In this document: one piece after another, positions 36,244 through 47,000 of the stretch | How positions within the stretch are numbered: position 1 is the first letter of the stretch | How the letters are laid out: every line of letters begins with the position of its first letter | Assembly (NCBI RefSeq): GCF_031755915.1 | Contig: NC_083379.1 | Coordinates: 3,979,501 to 4,043,500 of the forward strand | Length of the DNA: 64,000 bases | Direction: 5' to 3' | DNA from: Ziziphus jujuba | Lineage: Eukaryota > Streptophyta > Magnoliopsida > Rosales > Rhamnaceae | The notes under the pieces: model-generated | What the model saw: only the letters and a program-made list of their open reading frames with translations | Database searches by the model: none | Told to the model about the DNA's origin: nothing | Made by a program: the position numbers and the translations under genes

Positions 36244-36505
36244 AATCAAATAGAAGGATTAAAGTTAAAGTAGAAAGAGCGAAACTGTCATCTTCCTCAT
36301 ATTTTTTCCAAGATGTATAATGTTCAAAATATTAATGGATTAATAAGCCCGACAATTATTGTGGTGAGGTGTGACGTAATATGCAAATTTGAAAACAATT
36401 TATAAATTAATATATTAGTCCAACTCCAACATTAATAACTGTTAATACGCGGAACATTGTATTGAAAACTCCAACAACCTTCAATTCCCTTCAAAACGTC
36501 ATTTC

Positions 36506-36586
36506 AGACATACAAAGACTGTTCGACCAAAAAAATAAATAAATAAAAGAAAAAAAGAAGAAGAAGAAGAAGACATACGCAGACTG
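36506..36586 (+). mobile_element. Poly(A) insertion with 16-bp direct-repeat flanks
   Basis: AGACATACAAAGACTG (36506-36521) and AGACATACGCAGACTG (36571-36586) differ at two bases and flank TTCGACC followed by an A-rich tail that has become AAAT and GAA microsatellites. It is the CC(A)n pattern in plus orientation. Confidence 0.6.
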
Positions 36587-37241
36587 AGAGAGAAGACAGA
36601 AAACATAGAGATCAGGGTGATTCCTTGCTTAACATGAGAAGTCTACGTGAAGAAAAGGATTAATGGGAATATACATGGAGGTTGGTATATATATTTTAGT
36701 TTATTTTATAATTGGGTTATATCGTTCATATTATGCTGGGCAACTGCGTCCTATTATTGTTCCCCATAGAAATAGACAGTATATATATGTATATAGGTAC
36801 AATTAATTAATTAATATAATGATATGTATATATATATATATATATATACATATAGGTTGGTTCGTATGTATGTGTCTATGAATTTACAGTAGCTTTAAGG
36901 ACACTCTAGGTTGACACTGCAGCGAGAGCCCCCAACCTCACATCTCAAAGAGGTGAAACGTCCTCAAAAGAATCAGGTTGCCCCTTCTCCACTCTAGCTA
37001 GCCCTTTTCACATTAATTAGGTTTCTTATTTGTTTTATCTTTTTAGATAAAATATATGTGATAAAAGAGAGAACACATGACCCCTCCAAATAATAATAAA
37101 CAATTGGGCAAAACTATAGACTGCATTTTTTCTCTAATACAAACGTATATACACAAGCATAACCAAACTTGACGTCCAAGCAACCTTTTCTATTTGTAGA
37201 TATTTCATCTCTTACCCTTCTTTTTACAACTTAGCTACCCC

Positions 37242-37248
<7 letters not shown>

Positions 37249-37279
<31 letters not shown>
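37249..37279 (+). repeat. (CT)n microsatellite upstream of the NAC gene
   Basis: About 15 CT units lie some 200 bases upstream of the TATA box at 37463. Plant core promoters often contain such pyrimidine patches. Confidence 0.9.
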
Positions 37280-37284
<5 letters not shown>

Positions 37285-37462
37285 GAAAAACAGATAGTGC
37301 CAAGAACTAGGGAAAACACCTATATCAATCATATAGCAAAGAAGAGGAAAAAAGAAAAAAAAAAAAAAAAAAAAGGAAGAAAGAAAAAATAATAAAGTGG
37401 GAAAGAATCAAATTCCTGCCCTAACATCAAGAAGAAGGAGAAGGTGGTTATGGAAAACGTGG

Positions 37463-37470
37463 TATAAAAG
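37463..37470 (+). promoter_or_regulatory. TATA box of the NAC gene
   Basis: TATAAAAG, 177 bases upstream of the ATG. The implied start near 37495 sits at a T20 tract (37498-37517) and leaves a 5' UTR of about 145 bases that contains one short upstream frame. Confidence 0.6.
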
Positions 37471-37610
37471 TGACAACCAGCTTGCTTTAAAGAGATTTTT
37501 TTTTTTTTTTTTTTTTTCCTTCTTTGATGTGGGTATTTTGTCTAGAGTAAGTTTTTAGCATATTTTTGAAGAAGTGGAAGAAATAGGATCAGGAAGAATT
37601 CAGCTTTGGG

Positions 37611-37643
37611 ATGAAACTCAAAGCAACACCTGCAGAGAGATGA
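37611..37643 (+). promoter_or_regulatory. Ten-codon upstream ORF overlapping the NAC start (ATGA)
   Basis: ATG at 37611 opens a frame [10 protein letters not shown] that stops at TGA 37641-37643. That stop overlaps the NAC ATG (37640-37642) in the sequence ATGA. It is in another frame from the NAC protein. The layout could lower NAC translation or favour reinitiation. Confidence 0.5.
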
Positions 37644-38692
37644 CATGGTGTAATGACTCAGACGACGAAAGGGCTATTCAGATTATCACAACAACCTCAA
37701 ACGATGCAAGTGTCACGATTTCGCAGACCAAAAATGACGAATTTCGGACCGTAACATGTCCATCTTGTGGTCACCATATAGAGTTCCAAGACCAGGTTTT
37801 TGTTAATTTGATTATTTTATGTATTATATATAAGATTATCTTCTTAATTTCTGTCTTCGTAGTTAATTTTGTTAAATCTTCACTACTTTTTTATTTAATG
37901 TTTTTTCCGTGGGTGGATTTTTCGGTCTAATTATGTGAAATTACTAGGCGGGAATACATGATTTGCCAGGTCTACCAGCTGGTGTGAAGTTTGATCCGAC
38001 TGACCAAGAAATTCTTGAACATTTAGAGGCAAAAGTGCTTTCTGATAGAAGAAAACTTCATCCCCTTATAGATGAATTCATACCAACTTTGGAGGGAGAG
38101 AATGGAATTTGCTACACTCACCCTGAAAAGCTACCAGGTATTTCTTTTTCTTTCTTTTTTTTTTTTAAATTTTTAAATTTGTGTTTTTGAATTTTGTAAT
38201 TTTAGGGCTAATTTTCATGAGGCTAGCTAACACTATCTAGAGATTTAAGATGTCCAAACAAAACAAGGTTTAAAGCCGGCTTTGAGAATTGGAGAAAATT
38301 AAAGCTGCGAAAGTTTATAACCCATTTTAAAATGATTACCAAGAAGATCATACACTCTTGCTCCTATGATTTGCTTTACCCCCTTTTCTTATTCTCAAAA
38401 TTTTATGTGAGTGACAACAAAAGAAACACCTGAAATTCAAGAGATTTTTCTTCTTAAAAAACTGAAAAGCTAAATACATATATATATATATTTATTATAT
38501 ATACTTAAAATAGAAATTCAATTCTCTTAGATAACGTCTCTATTCCTAGATGGAGAATTGAAAGAAACATAAAAACCAACATAACCACATGGCTTTGCTT
38601 GGCTTTCTTATAACATCTCAATGTGTATTGCCTTTTTTTGGCCATGAATATTTTTCTAACACGTAGAAACATCTTTTTAATATTTCTTCTCT

Positions 38693-38730
<38 letters not shown>

Positions 38731-39075
38731 GTAAAATTCTTCAATTGATCATTGATCGTCGAATATTAATATTCCAACCTGCCCATGAATTAAAACTAAG
38801 GTTATATAAGCCTTGGATATCAAAACACATTGAGATTTTGTTGAATAATATTGGACGCTCAACCATATATCATTAATTATGTGTAAATACGTATGCTTTT
38901 ATTGTCAATGGAAGCATGACAAGAAATTAAAATGGATTTTCTTACTATTAATTATCATTGCTAGCTGAACTGAAACAACAGCATGCTTATCCTTATAATC
39001 AGTACAAAACAAGTATCGAATTAATTTCCATAGTTTTGTAAAAAGAAATTTAAGTGGCTAGATATAAAAAGTAGT

Positions 39076-39112
<37 letters not shown>

Positions 39113-40081
39113 GCTAAAAAAAATAAAAAAAAGATGGTGGAGGTGAGGCGCTTATTATAACAAATTTGTATGTGTATATATCTATATATATAGAATGGTA
39201 GAAATTATTTGCCACCTCATTCTTTCTTTTATCTCTTAGGAGGAGGAAGTTGGTGGAGATTGACTCAATATGTATATATATTGCTTCTCTCCTACCAGAA
39301 TTCTGCATTATGTACCACTCTATTTGTTTAGCCAATTTTCTACTTAAAAAATGCCTAAATTCTATAATTAATTAGCTTATCCATACAAGGCAATTTTTTA
39401 TTTTTTTTAAAAAAAAAGTAACATAAAGACACATCTTTTGAACATTTTGATCATGCAGGAGTAAGCAAAGATGGACAAATTCGCCATTTCTTTCATCGAC
39501 CATCCAAGGCATACACAACGGGAACAAGGAAAAGGAGAAAGGTTAACACCGATGAAGATGGAAGCGAGACAAGATGGCACAAAACGGGCAAGACGAGGCC
39601 GGTATTCCTTGGTGGCGAAGTAAAGGGATTCAAAAAGATCCTAGTCCTATACACCAACTATGGTAGGCAAAGAAAGCCAGAGAAGACAAACTGGGTTATG
39701 CACCAATACCATCTTGGCAGCAATGAAGAAGAAAAGGATGGAGAATTGGTAGTTTCAAAGGTTTTCTACCAAACACAGCCTAGACAGTGTGGATCAAGTA
39801 TCAAAGATTCATTTGAAAAAAGTATCAACATACCAAGTAGTCATCATCATCATCATATACCAAAGAAGGCAAACCTGATGGAATATTATAATCCTCCTCC
39901 TCCTCCTCCTCTTAATAATCCTCAAAATTTCATTAATTATGATCATCATCAAATTCAAGGGGTCCATAATAGAGAAAGCCCACCACAGTTGATTCCAAAT
40001 TTGGTTGTCCAAGGTGATGGGTCTTCGTTTATTCGATTAACCGCAGAAGCAAGCAAAGGAAAGCTTGAGAGAAAACAGTGA
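37640..40081 (+). CDS. NAC transcription factor, SND2/SND3 (NAC073/NAC010) type, three exons
   Basis: Exons 37640-37795, 37948-38137 and 39459-40081 (introns phase 0 and phase 1, GT-AG) encode 322 residues. The start MTWCND is the conserved SND2 opening; the frame upstream has only GTG. Residues 40-46 hold CPSCGHH, a small Cys/His motif typical of this subgroup. The NAC domain spans about 58-220: [21 protein letters not shown], then [58 protein letters not shown] and [10 protein letters not shown]. The C-terminal part is low complexity with His5 (244-248) and Pro6 (261-266), as expected of an activation region. This group acts in secondary-wall regulation downstream of SND1/NST factors, promoting cellulose, xylan and lignin genes. 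HSL1 and ROXY-type neighbours favour SND3 (At1g28470) over SND2, but SND2 also has a HAESA neighbour. Confidence 0.93.
38138..39458 (+). other. Second intron of the NAC gene (1321 bp)
   Basis: AT-rich, with (TA)n tracts at 38692-38720 and 39080-39107 and no coding sequence. Its donor (CCAG|GTATTT) and acceptor (ATGCAG|GAGTAAG) restore [15 protein letters not shown]. The intron position within the NAC domain is the usual one for the subgroup. Confidence 0.88.
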
Positions 40082-41332
40082 TGGAATGGAGGAGCTTTTG
40101 GTAGGGTATATATGGCAAATGACAATGACTTTTATTGTATATGGTTTGCTGCTGTGTGTTGCTGCGTAACAGTCAAATAAGTTATCAGAAAAATATATTG
40201 AGAGGTTTTTTAGAAGGAGAAAAAGTAGAAAAATAAAACTGCAATATTATTGCTGCCAAATTGGAGTGAAGAAGATTAATTTGGACATAACTGTATATCT
40301 AACAGTACTGTTCTTGAAGCTTATTATGAGCAGGCAATGTATATATATAAAAATATATATACACACACACATACATATTTATGCATGGCATGGGACAGTG
40401 ACGTTGTCTTTTAGAAACTGTACGGTTTTTTATATGATTCTTACTGTTGAACATCCATATATATGTTAGAGATTTGATAGGTTTTATAGTGTCATCATTA
40501 TGTTTATGTGTACCGTGCTCTTTATGACATTTTTGACTGAATAAATATATTGGAAGTGTTCTTGTTGCTGATATGGCCGATTAGGATAATTATACTTGCA
40601 AAAACATTTTTATTTAGGCACTATAATAAAATATCCTTTGTATATAATGCGATACACTGTCAGGGAAAAGTTTTCTTCTATAATAACATATGTAGATTTT
40701 GTTTTACCCCAGAAAAAAAAAATGTATATATATATATATATATCTTTTGTTCATTTAACAAATCTTGGATACCGACTGGATATTGACATTATTTATTTTG
40801 TCTGTTTATTTATCTATGCATTTGCATAACTGTTTACTGTATATTATTATATCAGTAGGTATCCGATGATATAATGATATATAAATTTGGTGTCCAAAAG
40901 CATTATTGCGATGTGACTTTCAAATTTTTCGTAACTTGAAAGTTTGATGAAAGATTTGAGGGAACAGAAACGATGTGTTTTGGGGATGATTTGAATTCAT
41001 GCTTATCTCTTTTGGTCGTGTATCTCATTTTTCGTATTTATGATATTATCTAAATGGTCAAAGCTTTGAAGAATTTGTCTCTATGGATCTCCAAACAGAT
41101 GCCATGGAAAAATATTCGAACCTCGATACCATTTTAACTTCTACCCAGCTAGTTACAAGAAGCTTGTAGAAGACCGCTGAGAAATACTTGGGCTTCATGC
41201 AACCTGTGGAAAAATACTAGTACATTATTTGTCAACCAAGCAACAATTCTGGCTTATTCAAAGTCTACGAGCTTAATTTAATGATAAGAAAGTCAATACA
41301 AATTACAAACTTCGTTTAGTCTAACTCTATTT

Positions 41333-41364
<32 letters not shown>

Positions 41365-44027
41365 ATATATAACTATTATCTTATATAGTTTCTCACTCCT
41401 GTGAATGTTAAAAGGTCAAGAGAAATATCGTTCAAACGAATATTTATTGAAGATTACTCCAATATAATATATTGATAAGAATGTAAATATTCAACTGTAG
41501 AATTTGAGGAGTACTTGAACTCAGAAGCATTATGGAGCACATTATACATGATTGTTTGTTTTAAAAAATAAAATTGATAACAGAATCGAGATAAGAAAAA
41601 TACATAGGACTAAAATGTTACTTTCAGTACTTAAGTTTGAGTAAAACCTATGATTTTATTAAATTAAATTTTATCTTTGATGACCATTAAATCAGATTAA
41701 ATATTAGAGATAAATGCATTTAGTACTCTCTATAATCAAACTGTTTCAATTAAGTCTTTTAAAATCAATTTTGAGACATTCATATTTTCTATTTGAAAAC
41801 TTATTTCAACATATTCCGATTGCGTTAAATTTAAGGGATTCCGTCAAATTGGAATCACGTGCACCTCACATGATATTTTTTATTATTTTTTAAATTTCAT
41901 TTGTTTACTTTATGGGAGTAAAAAAAAAAACATTTTAGTACCCTTTTAAAGTTACTGAATTTCATTTTGGGTTTCTAAAATCAATTTTTTCACATTGATA
42001 AACAATATTATATATTTAATAAAATCTATGAGCCTCAAAAAATTAGATGCTAAAAAAATTTTGAAAATACGATAAAAAGATAAGATAATAAAAACAATTT
42101 TGACAGCATCAAAAAAATACCAGATGCTCAAAAAAAATACCAGATGGCAAAAAAAAATTTTGAAAGCATGATAAAAAAATACTAGATATTAAAAAACATT
42201 TCGAGAATCTAATAAAGTATCAAATGTTCAAACATCTAGTATTTTTTTACCATATGATTTTTTAATGAACTGGTAATTTTTTTGGCTTTCAAAATTGTTT
42301 GAATATCTGAAATTTTAATTAGGCTCTCGGAATTTTTTTGAATATGTGATATTTTTTATTATACTTAAATTTTTTTTTTAACTATTTGGTATTTTTTGGA
42401 CTCTTAGAATTTTTTTAAATATCTTTTATTTTTTTGAGGCTATCAAAATTTTTTTTACTATCTGGTATTTTTGTCGTGTTCTTAAAAGTTTTTTAGCATT
42501 TAATTTTTTTTTTGAGCTCTTAAATTTTTTTAAATATTTAATATTCTTTATCGATGTGAAAAAATTGATTTTATAGATCTAAAATAAAATTCAGTTATTT
42601 TGGAGGATACTAAAATATTTTTTTATTTTACTCCTACAAAATAAACAAATGAAATATAAAAAATAAAAATAAAAATTTTTTTAGGGATCACATGCACCAT
42701 GAAATCCGTTAAATTTAACGCAATTGGACCATATTAAAATAATTTTTTAAATAAAAAATATGAATGTGTTAAAATTGATTTTAGAAAATTCAATTAAAAC
42801 ATTTGTGATTATAAAAAATACTGAAGTGTATTTATCCCTAAATATTATGATTTAAAATTTAAAAATATAGTTTTAATAACGTATTAAAATCTTCTATTCC
42901 AACCAAAAACTTAAAAATCAAGATCTCATATAATTTTCATATTATGAACTTTGTTTGAACCTGATTATTACTTTAATTATATCTAACCTTTCAACCTTTA
43001 AATCGCCTTACGCAAATTCTTCCAAGGGAATGTCGTGTTAAGGCTTATGTGTACTCTTTCTATGCAATAAATAGTTTATTGTTGTATTTTCTTTCCTCCT
43101 AAGTATCTATTTTACGATATAGGAGCTGTTGCCGACTTACCATATTAATTTAACGTCCAACCCTCGTACGCTTAAGAGCTAAGACTTAACTTTAGTTTTA
43201 GATATATATACATTTTTTAAACTTCGTTTTTTCGTTTTCCTAGGAAAATTTGGCTAAAATGAAACAGCAGATTCCAGTTGATTAAACTTAAGTAATAATT
43301 TTAATATCCAGCCAATTCAAATCCATAATTTATAGGTTCAACATCAAGTAATAATTTTCAAGCTATTCATTTCAACATTATACCTACCAAAAGTTTGAGC
43401 TTAGAACTATTCCCTTTAAAGAAATACATGACAATAATGAAAGACAGATGTGCTATATATGTTTTCAATCTAGTAGCAGGTGAAAGATCTAATTGCAAAC
43501 ATACTCTAGGTCATTTTCAAAAACCAATACTCTACTACAAATAAAAGTAACACACAAGTAAAAATAGTAGAGTATAAAAAAACCACACAAACATATTATA
43601 CCATCTTCCATCGTCATTACAATCATGATAATTGACCCTACCAAACCAACAATTGCTTTTGGCACACACCACATAAACCCTATCAACAAGAATTCACACT
43701 GTACGGTTACCATAACCAATATAAACCCAGAAAACACAAGAAGATTGAAGAAAATAAATTAAGGTAAAAAAGAGCCAAAGGTCACCTAAAAAGGATGTTG
43801 AGGTCAGTGATAAGCACTACTAAGAAATTAAACTTCGCCTGGTTACACTAGAATAATTTTCAAAAGAAGAACCCAAAATGAAAAGAAGCTCGCCTTTGCA
43901 CAAAATGTTGATGAGATGTTTTTATGAATGAATTTGAAAGCATAAGCTCACCTAGCCCCTACACTGTTTTATAGAGTCAACTTCCTGTATAATACACACA
44001 TCATCTGCATAGAAGAGGTTTAACGGC
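40082..44027. other. NAC 3' UTR and intergenic region with a foldback transposon
   Basis: AATAAA-like signals at 40231-40236 and 40540-40545 could end the NAC transcript. The frames at 40550-40829 are AT/TA artefacts. The middle is filled by the foldback element at 41707-42838. From 43480 to 44027 the sequence may be the GBPL gene 3' UTR and flank. Confidence 0.55.
41707..42838. mobile_element. Long foldback Mutator-like non-autonomous element (1132 bp) with 9-bp target duplication
   Basis: TAAATATTA occurs exactly at 41698-41706 and 42839-42847. Between them the sequence is one giant imperfect palindrome: the left end GAGATAAATGCATTTAGTAC matches the reverse complement of the right end, GGGATAAATACACTTCAGTA, and complementarity continues through nearly the whole length (for example 41750-41770 with 42774-42794, and 41980-42005 with 42540-42565) to a centre near 42270. 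The inner 200 bp carry AAAAAATACCAGATG-like tandem units. There is no transposase coding. Long terminal inverted repeats with a 9-bp duplication are typical of Mutator-like elements. Confidence 0.8.
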
Positions 44028-47000
44028 TCATGATTTCTGTAAGACGCACTTTTCATACAGAGCAAGGATCTCCTTTTTGTTGGGATTCCTCAACTGCAGT
44101 AGCTCACCACCAAAGTTATGTTTTGTCAGTTCTTGCTTCAGTTTCTGAACTGTGAATTTTGTGTAGTCCTCCTGATTAGTTTGCTGACTATGGTTCTCAT
44201 CATCAGCCCTGAATATGGAACCCCCATCTCCTGTCTGTGTGTGCTTTGGAGGGCTAGTCGTGCTTCTGGACCTTTTATTTCCTCTTAAAACTTTGTCATT
44301 CATATCCATGTCTTGAACAGATTCGACACCCATTTCATAATCGTCAACCCTTGATCGTTTTCCATGTGAAGCAGTCTTGAGCTTACTATCCAATGCTGTT
44401 TCATTCAGTCTAACAGAAGTCAATTCCTGCTGTAGGGAGTCAAGTTTTGACTGTGTGGCTTGTAGCTGAAGAGAGAGGGCTTCTGCCCTGTTGTTTGCAT
44501 CTGCATGTGCTGCACGTTCAGTGTCCAAAAGATCCTGAAGGGCTTTCACTGTACTAGCTCTCTGCTCATTGTTTGATTTCAACAATGACTCTATTTCTCT
44601 TTCTCTTTCTTCAACTCTTGCCTCAAGTAGAGCAACTTTTGAAAGAGCTTCCATCTCTGATACACGAACTCTCTCTACATCATCCCCCAAATCTTTTTTC
44701 TCTCTTTGAAGATTCTCGATATACCTCTCAGCCCTCTCAATTTGAGCCAGTCTTTCCATTGCCAACCTCTGCATCTCCCCTTTTTCCTTTTGAGCAGTGT
44801 CTGATTGAATCCGTGCTTTATCAGCAATTTCAGTTGCTCTTGTAGCTTCCTTTTCTGCTATTTTGCACCTCTCCTGGACTTCCTCGAACCTCTTGCTCTC
44901 AGATAGGTACTTCTGCTCCAGATAGATCTTCTCCTGCTCCAATATCTTTTTCTCTCTCTCAAATGAGTGGGCCCTAGCATTTGCAGCTTCAAATTTCTCA
45001 CTTAACTCTTTAACTTCGAGCTTCATTGTAGATATTTCAGCATCATAACTATCAACTTTTGATTTGGCAGCCTACAAAGGACTTGTTAATGTCAAGCATC
45101 TCCACTACTAAGTACATGTATTCAAACAGACAATCTAGTCCAAGACACAACAAAAGGGAAGCCAAATATTCAGTTAATCCAAAGTTCAAATATCATTTCT
45201 AGAGAGCATTCTTTCAGATAAAGGAATTAGTTCATATGGTCTGCAACCTATATAACATGAAAGCTCAAGCAAATTTTTGGACTAGAAAGAGAACAGAAAC
45301 GAACCTCAAGACAATTAAAAAGTGTAACGTAATGTCTCCAGAATAATATTTCATATCAAACACAAACAAAGCAGTTATCCAAACCAAATGCATCATATAA
45401 CTAAAATTTTCAGCAGTAGAACTCCACAGAGCTTTATAATAAGTAACAACACATCATCTGCTTCTGAACAAATGGAAATAAGATTCTCACCTTCAACTCC
45501 AACTTAAGAGTAGCCAAGCATTGCTCAGCATATTCAATCTTTGCTGTTCTATCCTTTATTTCTTCATCCTGCAAGTTTGTTAACAAAGAAGACAAATCAA
45601 AAAGACCATAATTCATTTCAATATTCCACACTAATTAATTAAAGCATAGAGACAAGAGAACATGACTTTTCTTATCCCAAAAAAGAGAGATAACATGACT
45701 GTTTCTGCGCATGCCTGCTTCATTTAAGAGGCATAAAGAGAAAGTCACCTTCTCGGCCAAAGTGTTTGCAAATTCTTCCCGAATAGCATCTTCTCTCTTT
45801 TGTGTTTCCTTGGTTGTGCGTTCTTGGACAATTGCAGCCTTTTCAAGGGCAGCTTTTGCTTCTCTGAAAGCAATGTCATACTTCCTCTTCCATTCCTCTG
45901 CCTCCTCTTGAGCAGACTGTGCTTGTTCCCGAGCTGCAGCTAGCCTTGCTTCAGCAGCACTGCTTCGAGACTTGAGGACCGCAATTTCAGAACTAGCTTG
46001 GTCTTCCTCAGCTTTCTGCTTGGATAGGACCTGGTCGTATTTTCTTTTCCATTCTGAAGATTCTTGCTTTGTAGAATCCAATGTTTTTAATAAGCTAGAA
46101 CATCTCTCACCAAGTGAACTGCAATTACTCTGTAAGTTTGTTATGCGGCTCATATATTCATCAGCTAGCTTCTTCTTGTCACTGATAGCATCCTCATAAC
46201 GCTTCAGATATTCAGACTTAGACTTCTCACTACCTTCTAGCTGCTTGTTAAGCAACCCCAACTTATCTTCAATTGAGCGACATTTCAACAAGAGGGAATT
46301 CTTCTCTGATCCAACTTGATTAATTAGTTGCTTAACAAGGTCAAGTATGGGGCCCTCCAAACTGAAAGTTTGGTTGCATTCAAGAAACAGTAAGATACAA
46401 GCTAAAAAACATTCAGAAAAAACAGGGAGGTCAAAAGACAAACACAAACCTCTTTTGCATGAACATAGCCAGTTTATGCCATTTTCCTGGCCCATGACAT
46501 GATGCCTCATACTCAGATATAAGATCATCAAGGACCTATAAAATAAATCAAATATCACTAACTACCCCTCAAAAGTAGTAAAATCAGCTTGAGGCATATC
46601 CTACTCAAAGCACATTTTCACGGCCAGATAATGATACAACTGATTGTCTGCAGTCAACGTTGCAGAGAAATTATTTTTTTCTTGAAGTTGCATTGAAGAC
46701 CCTCATATACATAAGAAATAAGAACAGCATCAGCTAATAAAAGTTTACCTTCACAACAGCATCAATATTAGCATCAGTGGCATGACAAGCTGTTCTCAGC
46801 TTCCTTTCCATGCTTTGAATGGCATTTGAACATCGCAGCTCTGCCTCCATATACGCATTCCTCTTATAATCCTGCAATTTTAGCCAATTAAAATCAATAA
46901 GACAATGTGGATCATGCATGACATGTTCACTTTTGCATTTTCAAAACATCTAGATCGAGCTTTGTCCAGAGGAGACTAAGATTACCTCAAGTGCCTTTTT

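Larger units (their letters stand above)
30055..37240. other. Gene-poor region between the kinase-like and NAC genes
   Basis: About 7.2 kb without a recognisable gene. It contains a 79-bp tandem duplication, several TA microsatellites (31084-31115, 31697-31729, 33657-33692, 34083-34108, 35000-35023), two foldback elements, a SINE-like element and an ABRE-bearing island near 35090-35340. Antisense frames at 30138-30323 and 31029-31256 show no family features. Confidence 0.65.
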
